Part shown: piece after piece, positions 33,211-45,405 of the stretch
How the letters are laid out: every line of letters starts with the position of its first letter
Position numbering within the stretch: position 1 is the first letter of the stretch
NCBI GenBank assembly: GCA_018398575.1
Contig: JAGTXZ010000021.1
Location: 248,001 to 312,000, forward strand
Reading direction: 5' to 3'
DNA: 64,000 nt
Origin: Ampelomyces quisqualis
Taxonomy: Eukaryota; Ascomycota; Dothideomycetes; Pleosporales; Phaeosphaeriaceae
Notes under the pieces: generated by a model
What the model was told of the DNA's origin: nothing
Seen by the model: the letters and a program-made list of their open reading frames with translations, nothing else
Database searches by the model: none
Position numbers and translations under genes: made by a program

Positions 33211-35806
33211 ACGCGAAATGTGGTGGTGAAGTGGACGCGATCAGGAGGCTAGAGGACGTGTGAGGAGATGAAGGCTACAAAGCAGAAGATGAGACGGAGG
33301 GAGCTGGAAAGATAGTCAAAAGGGTGTTACAAGGCGTACAGGCGAACGACGACGAAGGGAAAAGCCAAGGCAATCTTCGCTCGACTTGAATTCAATTCCA
33401 CTGGATTTACTCGATTTCACTTGGACTGCTTGGAAACTTGACGTCGAACAATGTAAATGTTCGGTGAGCGCGCTTTGTCCATTCAATCATTTGACTCTCG
33501 TCACGGTGTTGCTCACGTGCAGCAGACGTGAATGGGTTGGGATACTGCACTCATGCATTGCAAGACATATCAAGGAAACACCGTTTGGCAATAGAACAAC
33601 CAACTGCATGGCAGCAATGATGAGTCGACAACTGCCGCCGCATACAATGGCAGCGCATGTCATAACCCCGACAAATACCGTGCAACCACGAGCAATTTCT
33701 CCATGACTGGTTCGGCGTTTATCGCCGTCGCATGGTGCCGAGTGTATATCCAAGTACCGATTCAAGCATTCGTATCGATGCTACAGTGTTGGTGGCGTCA
33801 GGAGATATGTTATGGTGTGCGTGGGATGAGTACCGGTCCAGGGGCACACGTCCACCCGTCGACGAAGCCATCGACACGCAACTCCAGGCCGAGCGAATTC
33901 GCGTTGCAGAACAGTGGCCTCGAGCACGACGAGTGCGATACTCGCCATGCTGTGTCACTTGACGCCATCAATCTCGTCGCTGAGCCAACGCCATTGCCGG
34001 TCCCTTTTGAGCAACGTCGGTGTTTGGTGCCGTCGTTGTGGAGCTGGTCTCGTCCGGCATGCCTAACGCGTGCAGGAGATTCTCTGTACATGTAGACGCC
34101 ATATTGCAGCGCGTGTGATGAGGTGGCGGGAGCTGGAGGGGTGTAGGTAACCCCACGTCGGGTTTTGATGCGTCTCGCGCGCGAGCTTGTTTAATGTTCT
34201 GCATATGTGCGCAACTGAGCGTGGGGGCGCACAGCTCGATTCTATCGTCATGGCCCGCCAGCTATCCTGGTGTTGCGGATCGAGTGCGCAGCCAGTGAGG
34301 ATGGGATGTAGGATGCACAGACGAAATGAGGCTGTGGTGACTGGTGAGATGCGGGGTAGTGTGGGCCAGAGGTTACACGACGGCTGCAACAAGGCACGTC
34401 AAGTGTACCACCTAGGCACGTCAAGTGTGTATGTAGGTCTGCCTATACGCGAGTCCATGGGATATCCCAGCGCATATCGCGAACCATGCGAGGAGGTTGG
34501 TCAATCAGGGCCCAGTCCAGCGAGCGGGTATACGCACGACAACCACCAAGGTCGGCACATGCACGCAATCATGTCCTGCAACACGTCGTGGGGTACTCCA
34601 TCCGAGGTGTGAATGGAGCTGCATGTACATGAGCATCGGATCTAGCTAGAGAGAGACGTCGTGGCACTCGTCATCTGGCGGCAATCTCGTCGAGGAGCAC
34701 ATGATGTGAAGGATGCTATCACTATGGTAAGCCCACCCACTGATAACGACCGACTAGCTGCTGCTGTGGTGCCATGTCGTCAACCTGCTTCATGGCTGAG
34801 AGACGATCCAGGTACTCTCAGGTACCGCCGTCTCGTCTCTGATGATGGCCTTGGAACGTTGAGGGGTGCGCACGGGCTGGTGCAGGATACCATACTTGCA
34901 GCCCGCGCTGAGGGGTTGCATGACCTCCTACCTACCGCAGACAAAGGCAATGAATGCATTGTGGCTGCTTCTGACGTCTGGCAGCATCATCCTGGCCTTA
35001 ATTCACTCGCTGGCAGTGACCTGGCCATCGGCCCTGATCCTCAACGTTGCAGCTCCGTCTTCGCACGCTGAATCATTTAAACCTCTGCCTCTCCCAGAAA
35101 TACCTTGGCCAGAAGTATATCGGCTCACCACGTCGGATTCCTGTTGTATCACTCACCTCCCCGTCTTACACACGACAGACACTTGCATCGTCATTCTACA
35201 GTCAGCTAAACTCCTGGGATGAATTTCGGCTTCAAGAACGATACCTCTCATTGGCCAGTAGGACAGGGTATGCGTCCCCGGAGCAACTCACCTACAATGA
35301 TATGACTAACTTGACGACTCCGAACTTGTAGAGCATATCAACAGATAGACTCTGCATCGAGCCTGTCAGATCCCCCGCATTTTTTACTTGGGCCGTTCTG
35401 AGCTCTACCTATCATCGGAACTCATATTGCTTCTGCGAGCTCGCTCACAGCCGATAGGCTGCTCACTGCTCCGTTCCTGAGCCTTCCCATCACACCTCAA
35501 GCCCTGTCGTGAACTCGGCTGCAGAGCAACCCACGGCCACGCGATCGGTCGTCATCGAACATATCATTCTCATCAAGCTACCCCTGCACGCAATGGACAC
35601 GTCCATGACATTGCTGAGTGCACACATTCAATTTTTGGTACGTTTGTTCCCGCTGTCGTGTGCCCCTATGCCGTGCCGCTGAGTAAAGCGTGCGCCTCAT
35701 CGTTGGGTAGTCTGCCGGTTGGTCCGTGTGTGTGGCTTCCCAATGGAGGACTACTATTATATTTGCCTCCCACGCAGAGCCTTCTGCCTCACAAACATCA
35801 GCTAAC
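33211..35806. other. Gene-poor stretch, no gene recognised
   Basis: 2.6 kb. Open frames are short, on all strands and without recognisable domains. A 15-bp direct repeat (34392-34406 and 34414-34428, AGGCACGTCAAGTGT) is visible. No transposase or reverse transcriptase motif seen. Confidence 0.4.
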
Positions 35807-37019
35807 ATGATTACCTTCAAGGATACGCACCTCGCTCTGATACATATTCCACTGCATCTGTATTCCAGCTTCTTGCAATCTATGCTCCAGCTACTTCTGC
35901 CTACTGCATCTCGTCACAGCTGTAACGGTAACGGCAACGGCCATGGAGCTGTTCAGCCGCCAAAAGGCTGGCCGTATGAGCATCCTTTTGTGAACATATC
36001 AATCACGCCGATCGAGTGTTCCATAGTGTGCTCACGTCAACTTGCTAATGAGCTATTTGTTCCTGTTCTCGGCCTCTTGGACGTGCACTCCCGAAGTCAG
36101 GTGCACATCACTTCTGATGACTTTATTGTCATGCAAGTCGATGGTGAAGGTCTGGACGCCGGGCAGCGAGTCTTGGAACTCACAAGTCCTCTGGCCTTGG
36201 CTGGCATGTAAGCGCGAGTTGCTCAGATAGCAGCGCTGTTGCTGACTGTGTTGCAGACCCATCTTCTTCATCACGACTTATTTCGCCGACTACATACTGG
36301 TGCCACTACGACACAGACAACAGGTCGTGCAGGCATTAGAAGAACGCGGCTTTCAGTTTGAGCATCAGACTTCGTCCTATGTGAATTCATTTCACCACGG
36401 CCGCACACACTCCTCTTCCTCGTTCGAAGTCCAACCACCTGGGACACCTCCACCAGCTACCATCTCGGAATTACAGACCAGGACTTTTGCCACGTTGAAG
36501 CGCCGTAAGATTATCCCGACCGTAGATTCAGACATCCGCCTGGTCCAATGTGCTGGTCGAAGAGACAGTACGAACGGAATGAGCCAAAGTCGAAATCGCA
36601 ACAGCATGACAAGTGCAGCCGACGACGCGCTCCATCTCGGCCTTGTCAAATGCCTCATCGCTCCTCCCCATCCCAGATTCTTATCGCTCACACTAACCGA
36701 CACCGAAGCTGCGTCGTTACTCCTCGACCACACGCTGCTCCCCAACTTCACGCAGGATATTCTCTTGGGCTCAAAAGACGAATACCTTACGCCAATCACG
36801 CTCGATCTTCGGGACCTACCGGTAGAGAGCACCGGCATTGTATGCGGTGTAGCCGGACGCCTGGTGGGAGCGACAGCCGGACAAGTCGAAAGTCCCGTTG
36901 AAATGAGTTACCTCAGCACAGCGCGCGCAGGAACCGTCATGGTCGTTGAGGAAGAGCTAGATCGTGCGCTTGGCGCTCTGCGGGGCGCAGAGAACGGCAT
37001 CTTGTCGTCGTGTGATTAG
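35807..37019 (+). CDS. CASTOR-type ACT-domain protein (387 aa, 2 exons)
   Basis: Exons 35807-36207 and 36257-37019, 49-bp intron, joined in TSPLALAGI-PIFFITTYFADYILVP. The N-terminal region (ITPIECSIVCSRQLANELF) and the C-terminal block (STGIVCGVAGRLVG...VEMSYLSTARAGTVMVVEEELDRAL) are the two ACT-like modules found in animal CASTOR1/GATSL arginine sensors and their fungal relatives. Between them is a Ser/Thr/Pro-rich insert of about 120 residues that animal CASTORs lack. In animals the protein binds arginine and frees GATOR2; what the fungal form binds is not known to me. ATG 35807 is the first in frame with the domain; the frame upstream has no ATG. Confidence 0.8.
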
Positions 37020-39056
37020 TCGCTTGGATGGTTTAGTGGACATGCAGTGTTGAGGTTGCAACGTCGAAGATTTTTTCTCTCTCCGAGTGTGACAGGTGTC
37101 ACGTTGTCCAGCAGCTTTCTTCGATGTGCGACTGCCTCTGTGGGAAATTTTGTAGCAGAAAAGGTCGGTGCGGTGCATATGCATGACAGTATTGCTTGCA
37201 TGAAATCGGGTCACGTCACATGACCTTCATGTTCGAAAAGCTGTCTCGCTTCACTATCTTTGCAGCGACACCATGAAAATGTTTGCAACGACATTGCGCT
37301 TTTCTTCCGTCTTTGTTATCCGCGTCATCGCCATGTCCTCCTTGCCGCCTGCAACCTGCCTGACTCAAGGGAGCACAACATGTATACAGGCTACAAACAG
37401 TTTGCTCCTGATTTCCCTACCCAGCAGTGTTGATAATCAGCCTACAATAAAACACTCACATAGATATATTCGTGTCCAGTCGCTAGTTGTCATATTGACT
37501 ATCATTTGCTTACTAGCATGCTCACACACCTCGCATAAATCGAGTAGGATATTAGACTATGGTCTGTAACAAAAAGCACTGTAAAACTCAGTCCTACGCG
37601 ATCGTACCCATCCAATCCCACCAAAGTATCGAATCCTTCTCAACATTTCCCCTCAGCGTCGACACTTTTCAACGCTGCTGGCTTCTCAGCGCGAGACGCA
37701 CGGAAGAGAAGGCAAGGACTTGAATCTACCTCTCTTCCGAATCGAAAACGCTAATTAGAGTGTGTTTGTGGGATGTGTAGAAGGGAGTTGGTTACGCGTC
37801 TGGGGAAGTCTTGGAATGGCTCTTGCTGGAGACTGGTGCATGTCGTGGTGCATACATGTGCAAACATACCCAAATTCGCTCTGTTGCTCGACATACATGT
37901 CTGCTTGCGAGGATACTATCCGCGCGTCGTTTTTCTTGTCTTTCGTGCCTTTTGCCGGCTCCTGCCTTCAGGCACGTCGGCTCCACAGTTCGACATTGGC
38001 TATTTTCTGCTGCCTTGTCATCTTCCTGCCACAGATCAGATCTCGTCTCAAGTCTGAAACATGATTCGTGATGCGAGCGCATCCATTATGGCTACTGTGC
38101 GAGCGTCTAGTCACAGTGACAGCTTCCATCAATTATTTTGACAGCATGCTCCCGCGATGTCCTAGATTCCCAAAAACGCGGTACGGCCCAAGGTTCCTGG
38201 CATCGCGACAAGGGTATCGAAGCCATGCTTCTGGACTGGTATCAGGAGTCGCCAACGTTCTGCAAGCGCAAGTGGCCTCTCCCAAAACTGACACAAACCA
38301 CCGCGTTTGAACATGTGCTTCAACTGGTTTGAACTGATTAGTGACTAATCTTTTCCAAGGGCAATGGCAGTCCTGGAAGATCAGCTATCAATTACCCAGA
38401 GCGTATTCGGTTCAGGGGCGCCTATAACTGTGCCACTGGAGCGGGGATGGCCCACTCTGGAGCGTTCCAGCACATGGTTGTTGAGGTATGTGGACTACGC
38501 CGCAATACGAAAACTACGCGCACGTGTTTGTGTTTGTTTTCGGAGCAGACATCCCGCCGTCCCGGCATCACGCTGCCCAGGTGGCATGGGCACCACGCCG
38601 TCAGCCTCGCTCTAGGCGGACGGAGGGCTCTACCTGTAGGCTGTCACTTCGTGGCACGCTCATTCTACCAACGTTTTCGGCACCTAAAACATATCACACT
38701 TGCAGTACGAGTACCACCGGGTGGCGCCCGTAGCGTTAGGTCACGTGCTTTCAATCGCCACATGCATCCAATCTCTGATTGGAGGCAAGATGTGCATCTC
38801 CTCATGTGTTTAAAACGCAAACGAATACCCGGTGGTACGATACACTCCGCAAGCTTATACCTGAGCCAAAATGGAACGTGATTCATGGCCTGAGTCTGCT
38901 ACCACTATGATCCATTTGCAAACTTCGCATCATGCGCATTCCTTCGTTTGTTGTCACTGTGCCCCTTATCCCACTTCGAACTCTGCCGTGTTGTCTCCCG
39001 GGACCAGACTAACTTCGCCTGTGAATTGAGCTGTCTCCCAGTAGCGGTTTCTCGAC

Positions 39057-39080
39057 CCGGAAATCCGGGGTCAGGTCCGG
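39057..39080. promoter_or_regulatory. Three CCGG half-sites upstream of the sugar transporter
   Basis: CCGG at 39057-39060, 39065-39068 and 39077-39080; the first two form the palindrome CCGG-AAAT-CCGG. About 320 bp upstream of the ATG. Looks like a Zn2Cys6 binding site; factor unknown. Confidence 0.3.
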
Positions 39081-39245
39081 TGCAATACTTCTAGAAGGGT
39101 TGGTGGCTGGGCCGCAGAAAGTATCCGCCCTATCAAAGGAGTCGTTCGCGATCAGATCTGGCAAACAATTAGCCTAATTGCGATATTAACCACCCCGTGC
39201 TTTGACATCTCCTGCTGTGCGGGCCGCATACCTAGACATAAGGCC

Positions 39246-39278
39246 TCGCATGGATATATGCATTCGCATGGATATATG
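39246..39278. repeat. 15-bp direct repeat in promoter
   Basis: TCGCATGGATATATG occurs at 39246-39260 and 39264-39278, period 18 bp, about 115-145 bp before the transporter ATG. Confidence 0.75.
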
Positions 39279-39392
39279 GGTTAGGATATAAGTACTAAAA
39301 CTGTCCCCAGTGCTCCATTTTTTCCCCAGTATCCACTCCACCTCCACCTAGTCGTCGTCGGCCGCTGGAACCATCGGTCACTGATACCCGCG

Positions 39393-41143
39393 ATGACTCC
39401 CCATTTCAAGCGTCCCAACCAGGACGCTTTAGTCGAGGCACAGGAAGCTGCGCCTGAGCTTCCACCGGTGTCATGGACCAAGTCGCCCAACATGCGGAAG
39501 CTCTACTTCTATTGCGCAATTCTTTGCGTCTGCTCGGCCACCACCGGTTACGATGGGTGAGTTTTGGGTTCTGTAAACAAACAAGGTTCAATGACTGACT
39601 GTGCGAAAGATCTCTTATGAACACCTCTCAGCTGCTTACCTCCTGGAAGGACACGATGGGTCACCCTTCCGAGGACACTTTGGGTCGTCTCAGCGCCATG
39701 TACTCGATCGGTTCCATCGTTTCCCTTCCCGTTGTACCCTTCCTCAGCGATAAGTTTGGACGTAAAACTCCCATCACTTTGGGGTGCATCATCATGGTCA
39801 TTGCCGCTGCCGTCCAGGCTGCCTCTATGAGCCGCCCGCAATATGAGGGCGCCCGTTTCTTCATGGGTTTCGGCAACTCCATGGCCCAACTCTCCTGCCC
39901 TATGCTCATTACCGAAATCGCGCATCCTCAGCATCGTGCCAGGATCACCACCATCTACAACTGCTTGTGGAATCTCGGTGCCCTGATTTGTGGTTGGTTG
40001 GCTTTTGGCACACAGCACATTCCAAACACCTGGTCCTGGAGAATTCCAACACTCATCCAGGGCATCTTCTCCGTGATTCAGCTCACGTTTATCTGGTGGA
40101 TTCCTGAGTAAGCTCTCGTCACAATGACCGATATATCTCGCGGTTGGCTAATTTGGGTTTTAGATCCCCACGTTGGCTCTTGTCCAAGGACAGGAACGAC
40201 GAGGCGCTCAGCATGCTCGCCCACTACCACGCCGATGGCAACGATAGCGATCCCACTGTAATGTTCGAGTACTCTGAGATGAAGGAGACTATTCGCATTG
40301 AATTCTTGCACCAGAAGACTTCCTCATACATTGACTTCATCAAGACTAAGGGTAACCGCAAGCGACTCTTGATCATCATCTCACTTGGTCTCTTCTCCCA
40401 GTGGTCTGGAAACGCCCTCGTCAGCTACTATGCTGGTATTATCTACGATGGCGCTGGTATCACTAGCCAGACCGACAAGTTGGGTCTGGATGCTGGAAAC
40501 AAGGTCCTCTCTCTCTTCATCTCCATCTCATGCGCTCTGTTGGTCGACCGTGTTGGTAGACGCCCGCTGTTCATCGCTGCCACCGCTGGCATGCTCATCT
40601 TTCTGATTTGCGCCACTATTACTGGTCAACAATACGCCAAGACAGATAAGATCGCCATCGGTTACGTGAACATTGTATTTGTCTGGCTACACGGTGTCGC
40701 TTACGCTCTGGCCTGGTCTGGTCTTCTGGTTGCCTACACTGTCGAGATTCTGCCCTACAAGCTTCGTGCCAAGGGCGTGTTTCTCATGAACATTTCAGTC
40801 CAAGTGGCTCTCACAATCAACAACTACGTGAACCCGATTCCCATTTCCGAAGGTGGCGGTTGGTACGGCCAGAACTGGAAGCTATTTGCCTGCTACGCCG
40901 GCTGGGTATTCCTTGAGTTGATCTGGGTTTACTGGTTCTACGTCGAGACTCGGTATGTTACTTTCGCCCTCCCTAGTTTGAAATGAAGCTGATTTCCCTC
41001 CCAGTGGTCCCACTCTCGAAGAGATTGCCCGTATCTTTGATGGCGAAAACGCTGAGGTTGCTGACATTGACCTCCATGGCAAGTGCTTGAACAACCGTAC
41101 CGGCAGCATCAAGGAAGCTCGAGTGCATGTTGAGAAGGCATAG
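39393..41143 (+). CDS. MFS sugar transporter, lactose-permease/cellodextrin-like (529 aa, 4 exons)
   Basis: Plasma-membrane sugar:proton symporter family. Exons 39393-39556, 39610-40107, 40164-40952 and 41005-41143. Twelve-TM layout with the family motifs: TTGYDGSLMN in TM1, DKFGRKTPI (loop 2-3), RFFMGFGNSMAQ, SPRWLLSKDRNDEAL after TM6, LLVDRVGRRPLF, PYKLRAKG, and VETRGPTLEEIARIFDG at the end. The TTGYDGSLMN motif puts it nearer to fungal lactose permease and cellodextrin transporters than to monosaccharide carriers. The preferred sugar is not determined. The promoter has Zn2Cys6-type half sites. Confidence 0.92.
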
Positions 41144-43214
41144 ACAAACTTGCTGCTGTCTTACAATCGCGTCATTGCACGCCTTTGTACCTAATTGAGA
41201 TGTGTTTGTGTAGTGGGAGATTATGATGTAATGTGGACACCTCACAATTAAGATCTACCTTCCCCGTCGTATATTTTGTCTCTTATCTTCCTAACCTTTG
41301 TGTTACACAACTTGCATCATGAAAGGTTCCAACCCATCAACACAGCCCAAGATAATTCACTTGACTATGATCCTAAAGGAAGTTCTGCTAAATGCAAAAC
41401 TCGTGATACGAATTCATGACAATGTCCAACACCCATTCCTCACATTAGCCGGAATTTGACAACTTGCAAGGTCACAAAACACACTTGTCCTCATCAGATA
41501 TCATGAGACTAAATGTGATCGTCGTCTCAACGTCCAATGTCTTCACCCTTGACTCGCAAAGAACGAGTCGCAAGCTGAACCATGCGTACAACAGGCACAT
41601 ACAGTCAATCTAAATCATCGCCTGCAAATCAATAGAAACACATTGCGCCCAGGATGCGCCGCATGCAGGTCGATCTTGGCGCTGCTTAACACGAGCGTTC
41701 CAGCGCCAACGTCTTGTCTGTGCCTTGGAGTAGTTATCCCCGAATCAAGGGGAAGCATTAGTTGGCGCCGATTCGAGAGGCTGTACCTACTACCCAGGCC
41801 CAAGAATCGAAGCCTATCCTTACACCAGGCGAGACAAATTAGTAGAGCACACCCGCAAGATGCACAAATCAGAGGCGGAGGTGCAAATGTGGCCTGCTTG
41901 GTTTGAGAATCTTGAGAAAGAACGACATGCCTGTTTTCCGCCTTCGATCCGAGAGTACAGTACATGCAAAGCTGACTCTCGATCTAGAGGCCGTTATTTT
42001 CGCGACACTCTACCGAAAACGTACTGTAGCTTTCTTCTCCGGCCGAACTGCCACCGTTCGTTCCACGATGGCTGGATTCGAGATATCAGGGAGCTCATGG
42101 TTACTGACGAAACTCTTCGCCAATAGCTGTTCTATCATCGCTAATGCGGCACCACACATTCATAATATAGATGACAATCCAGGGATGCAATCGCTTTCTT
42201 TGCAGTATTGTTCCAAGTCAATTAGAGGACTCCCCAACGCTTTGCATGATGCCCATGACCCATATCTGGCAATTTGCAACGGTCTGCTCATGTCAGTCAT
42301 GTTGCTTTATTTATACGGAGTATGTGCCTTCCTTCTATCCCTGCAGTTCGAAGTTCTGGCAAAGGCACTTACCTCGACATTCCTTCACATCGCCGCGCGG
42401 CAATGCGCGTTATAAGCCTTCGCTTCTTCGACACACCGGGAAGGATGCTGCAACCCTTTGATCACCTTGCACTCGAAAGCGTACTCTATCAGATGTTCTA
42501 GACGAGCACTGTTCTCTGGCCGGATGAAGCACCTTTAACCAAGTTCGACTTTCAGTTCTGGATGAATGCCGAACTGCTCCTGGAGATTTCTGTCATGTTT
42601 CCTCAACAGTCCGGTCCTCGTCGTGTCTGTCGCACTGTTGCGCCTCGCCTTTCAATCCAAACAAGCGTACCAGCACCCTGGATCATAGTCTGTTATAGCG
42701 ATGGAACGACTCCATGATGAGATTGGAGGATAGGAAGCCATCGTTTAAGGGCAACATGGTATGGACCCTCCACGTAATGATAACGCATTCAATCGTAAAA
42801 AGGCGTGCTATGATGGCGGAACTCAACTATCCATCCTCGTTGTGTCGTTCCTTCTCGAGCAAACCCCGAGAATCGTGGAAACGGGCACAGCATCAGAAGA
42901 TCAGAATACGAGACTTCCCGAGGTTGTATCACGGCATACTTGAAAAGTACAAAAAGCGCTCTACATACTCTGCGACTTCGAAAATGACGACGACTGGCCA
43001 AGCTCATACATTCGTGATTGGCCGGTATACATATTACACCTTGGGCTTCTTTCTTGACATCAAGTACGAGATGGATCGCAGAATGCAGATACCTCGATTT
43101 CAGAATGATCTAGAAGCAGCATGGAATGTGCGAGAACCTTCGCCTGTAACCTCGATTGGCATAGAACTTTGCCACTAATTTTTCTTGTCGAGTTTGTGCT
43201 GAATCGCCTCGCTT
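41144..43214. other. Intergenic with decayed coding-like fragments
   Basis: 2.1 kb. From about 41640 to 43130 there are protein-like stretches in shifting + frames, for example 41903-42415, WPDEAPLTKFDFQFWMNAEL from about 42511, and LYILCDFENDDDWPSSYIRD near 42960. None joins through convincing splice sites and stops are frequent. It looks like a worn gene, but I recognise no family. A TACGGAGTA 9-mer lies at 42314-42322. Confidence 0.35.
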
Positions 43215-44015
43215 CTACACGACAAGCATCACCAACGCACATAGCGCTCCAACAAGTCCACACGACACCTCCCATCGTCCCGCTGTACCCTGGAATGTCG
43301 CTAGGGTACTGCTCGGCATTCCTCCTGTGCCCGTCGGCGAACCCCTTCCACTCCCAGTCGTCGCGTTCACCCTACCATCGACCATGAAGAAGTTTCCAGC
43401 AACAGGCGCTCCCAGGTTATTATTCTGCATGAAGCTCTGTATGTCAAAGTTGAATCGTCCATTGATGTTCGCAAAGTCCGCGGCCTGGACCTTGAGAGTC
43501 GCTGGTTCGCGGAACAACAACTGCACGTAGCGATGCGCGACGGTATCGTTGGCTGGTGGGCCAGGTGGAAGATATGCTGCTGGACCTTTGTTGTTCGATG
43601 CGAGAAGTGTGCCGGCGCCACTAAGGGTTTGCCGCGTGGCTTTGAAGCCCGTGTTCATGGCGTGCAGGAGGACGCGGCGCTTCGTGCTTCCTTGTTGGGG
43701 CGGAACGTCGAGATCGAGCATGACGAACACGAATGTATCGCTCGAGTTTCCTGCGGCGCTAGAAATCGCTAACTGTGGTTCGGTTGCGGTTGCTGATTTG
43801 CAAAGTTAGTTGTAGAAACATCCGTGTGTGAATTCAACAAATGACGACATACTAGCTTTTGAGAGAAGTTGTCCAGAAGCCTTCACCGAAGTCGAGTTAA
43901 AAAAGACTTCAAGTTTAGTGTTGACAGAGGGCGTGAAGCCTTGTGGTGTTTGCGCCTGGCCAATCGCACTGCCAGCTAACGCCGCGACCACAAGCGAAGA
44001 AGAAGATATATACAT
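43215..44015 (-). CDS. Secreted, probably GPI-anchored PEBP-like protein (246 aa, 2 exons)
   Basis: Phosphatidylethanolamine-binding-protein fold family. Exon 1 44015-43853, exon 2 43792-43215, 60-bp intron. Signal peptide about 1-20 (SSSLVVAALAGSAIGQA). The core has FVFVMLDLDVP (the DPDAP-type motif in variant form), RRVLLHAMNTGF, YLPPGPPANDTVAHRYVQLLF (the GPP-HRY motif) and a C-terminal NFFMVDG. A Gly/Ser/Thr-rich stretch then leads to the hydrophobic end CGLVGALCALVMLVV, as in GPI-anchored proteins. Ligand unknown; intracellular relatives bind phospholipid head groups or inhibit proteases. The signal peptide plus hydrophobic tail make a cell-surface location likely. Confidence 0.87.
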
Positions 44016-45405
44016 GACATTCGTTGGTTTCGTATCAAGTAATCAAAGTATAGACAAGAAATGTACAAAGTATCGACCAGCGATCTGATTCAGTATGTCC
44101 TCACAGGTACACTGACAACGAGACGAGGCAGCCTCGCCAACATATACACACTCATACCAAGATACGCGTCCTGCAAAACATCCCCCGTGACCTTGGCACA
44201 GCTTGCCACATTGTAAGTGCCATGATTGCCAAGTATTTGCTGGGCTTGATCGAGGCTCCGTGGTTCTGAAACAGGTGGTGTACGAGACATTTGACATGAC
44301 GTGCTGGCGACGCGCGTGAATGTAATGCCGAAGGAGGAAGCAGAGACTGTGGGGAAGAATGTCTGTGTCGCTTGAGCTAGTATAGCTATCTTCGGTCCAT
44401 GTGATGTTCGTGAATTGGTGATGCGCTGTGGTGTTGGAAGCACTCGGTAGGAAGTACAGGAAGTCAGCAGCGCAACGCAACTCCCATGGCAATGGATTCA
44501 CTTAGATTGCTGGCTGTTTACGTAAAGAAACTCTTCTTGAATGAGTTTGGCCAAAGTCGTATCCTGGCAGTTGTTTGCTTGATTGACGTTATGAAACTTG
44601 GTCGAATTATGCAATCGATGAACCCAGAGGTGATCTACCGACACGCTTGACTGGTTGTTCCAGAGGCAGACAGCCTTTTTGACAGGATGTGTCGGTAAGA
44701 CATTATTAAGTTTTGAATAGCTAACCATGCTTGTAAATTTGGACGCAGTCTTTCAATGTTGCAATTCGCAGAAGAACCTTTGCCTCATGGAGAGCAATAT
44801 GTCAATGTGCGCTGGCGCGCGACTAAGAATGTATGATTCATCAAATGGAGGCATATTCATAGCGCAGATGCTATGTGGAGACGTTGCACGGTGACCAAGA
44901 GGATTGCAACCGTCATTGTTGTGGCGGTCGCAGTGATGATCTAGAGACTACGAAAGGAGCTCGCAACCCACGAGCGTTTCCTGCGCGCACTTGCACAACC
45001 AACACAACAGCAACCCAAGAAAGATTTATCTAAAACTCAATACTTTTAGTATCTGTATGCTACTCTGCCCTTGTGTAAAATCTTAAAATTCATTGCGTCG
45101 TGGCTACGACGTTATCGCGTGTTGAAGCCGAGCGTGCTGATGAAAAAACGATACCAATACCGGTAACTAACTTCTCACGCTAAGCTTGTCGAAGCGCTCT
45201 AGTGGAGTCGATCGAACGTCAAGACAAAGGCGACAGTTGGGAGAGCCCCGTGACCAAATAGGTCACTGCCAAAAAATTGTCGCTTCTTGCAGTGGTAAAA
45301 CTTGGATGAGAGAGAAGGCGTCAGGCGAACTTGCGCTAACCATAGATACACGTGTTACCGCGTTCAGGACCGCGCCCCTTTCTTCGCGTCGCGACCACCG
45401 CTCGA
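44016..45405. other. Intergenic with possible remnant on the minus strand
   Basis: 1.4 kb. Minus-strand open frames at 44043-44501, 44090-44443 and 44498-44728 have protein-like composition (for example AADFLYFLPSASNTTAHHQFTNITW), but I could not join them into a complete gene or name a family. They may be a decayed gene or an unmodelled multi-exon gene. The final 300 bp are the promoter of the exonuclease gene. Confidence 0.35.

Larger units (their letters stand above)
37020..39392. other. Gene-poor stretch ending in the sugar-transporter promoter
   Basis: 2.4 kb. No open frame with recognisable content. The last 350 bp hold three CCGG sites, a 15-bp direct repeat and an AT-rich TATA-like region (GGATATAAG at about 39284-39292) before the transporter start. 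Confidence 0.4.
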
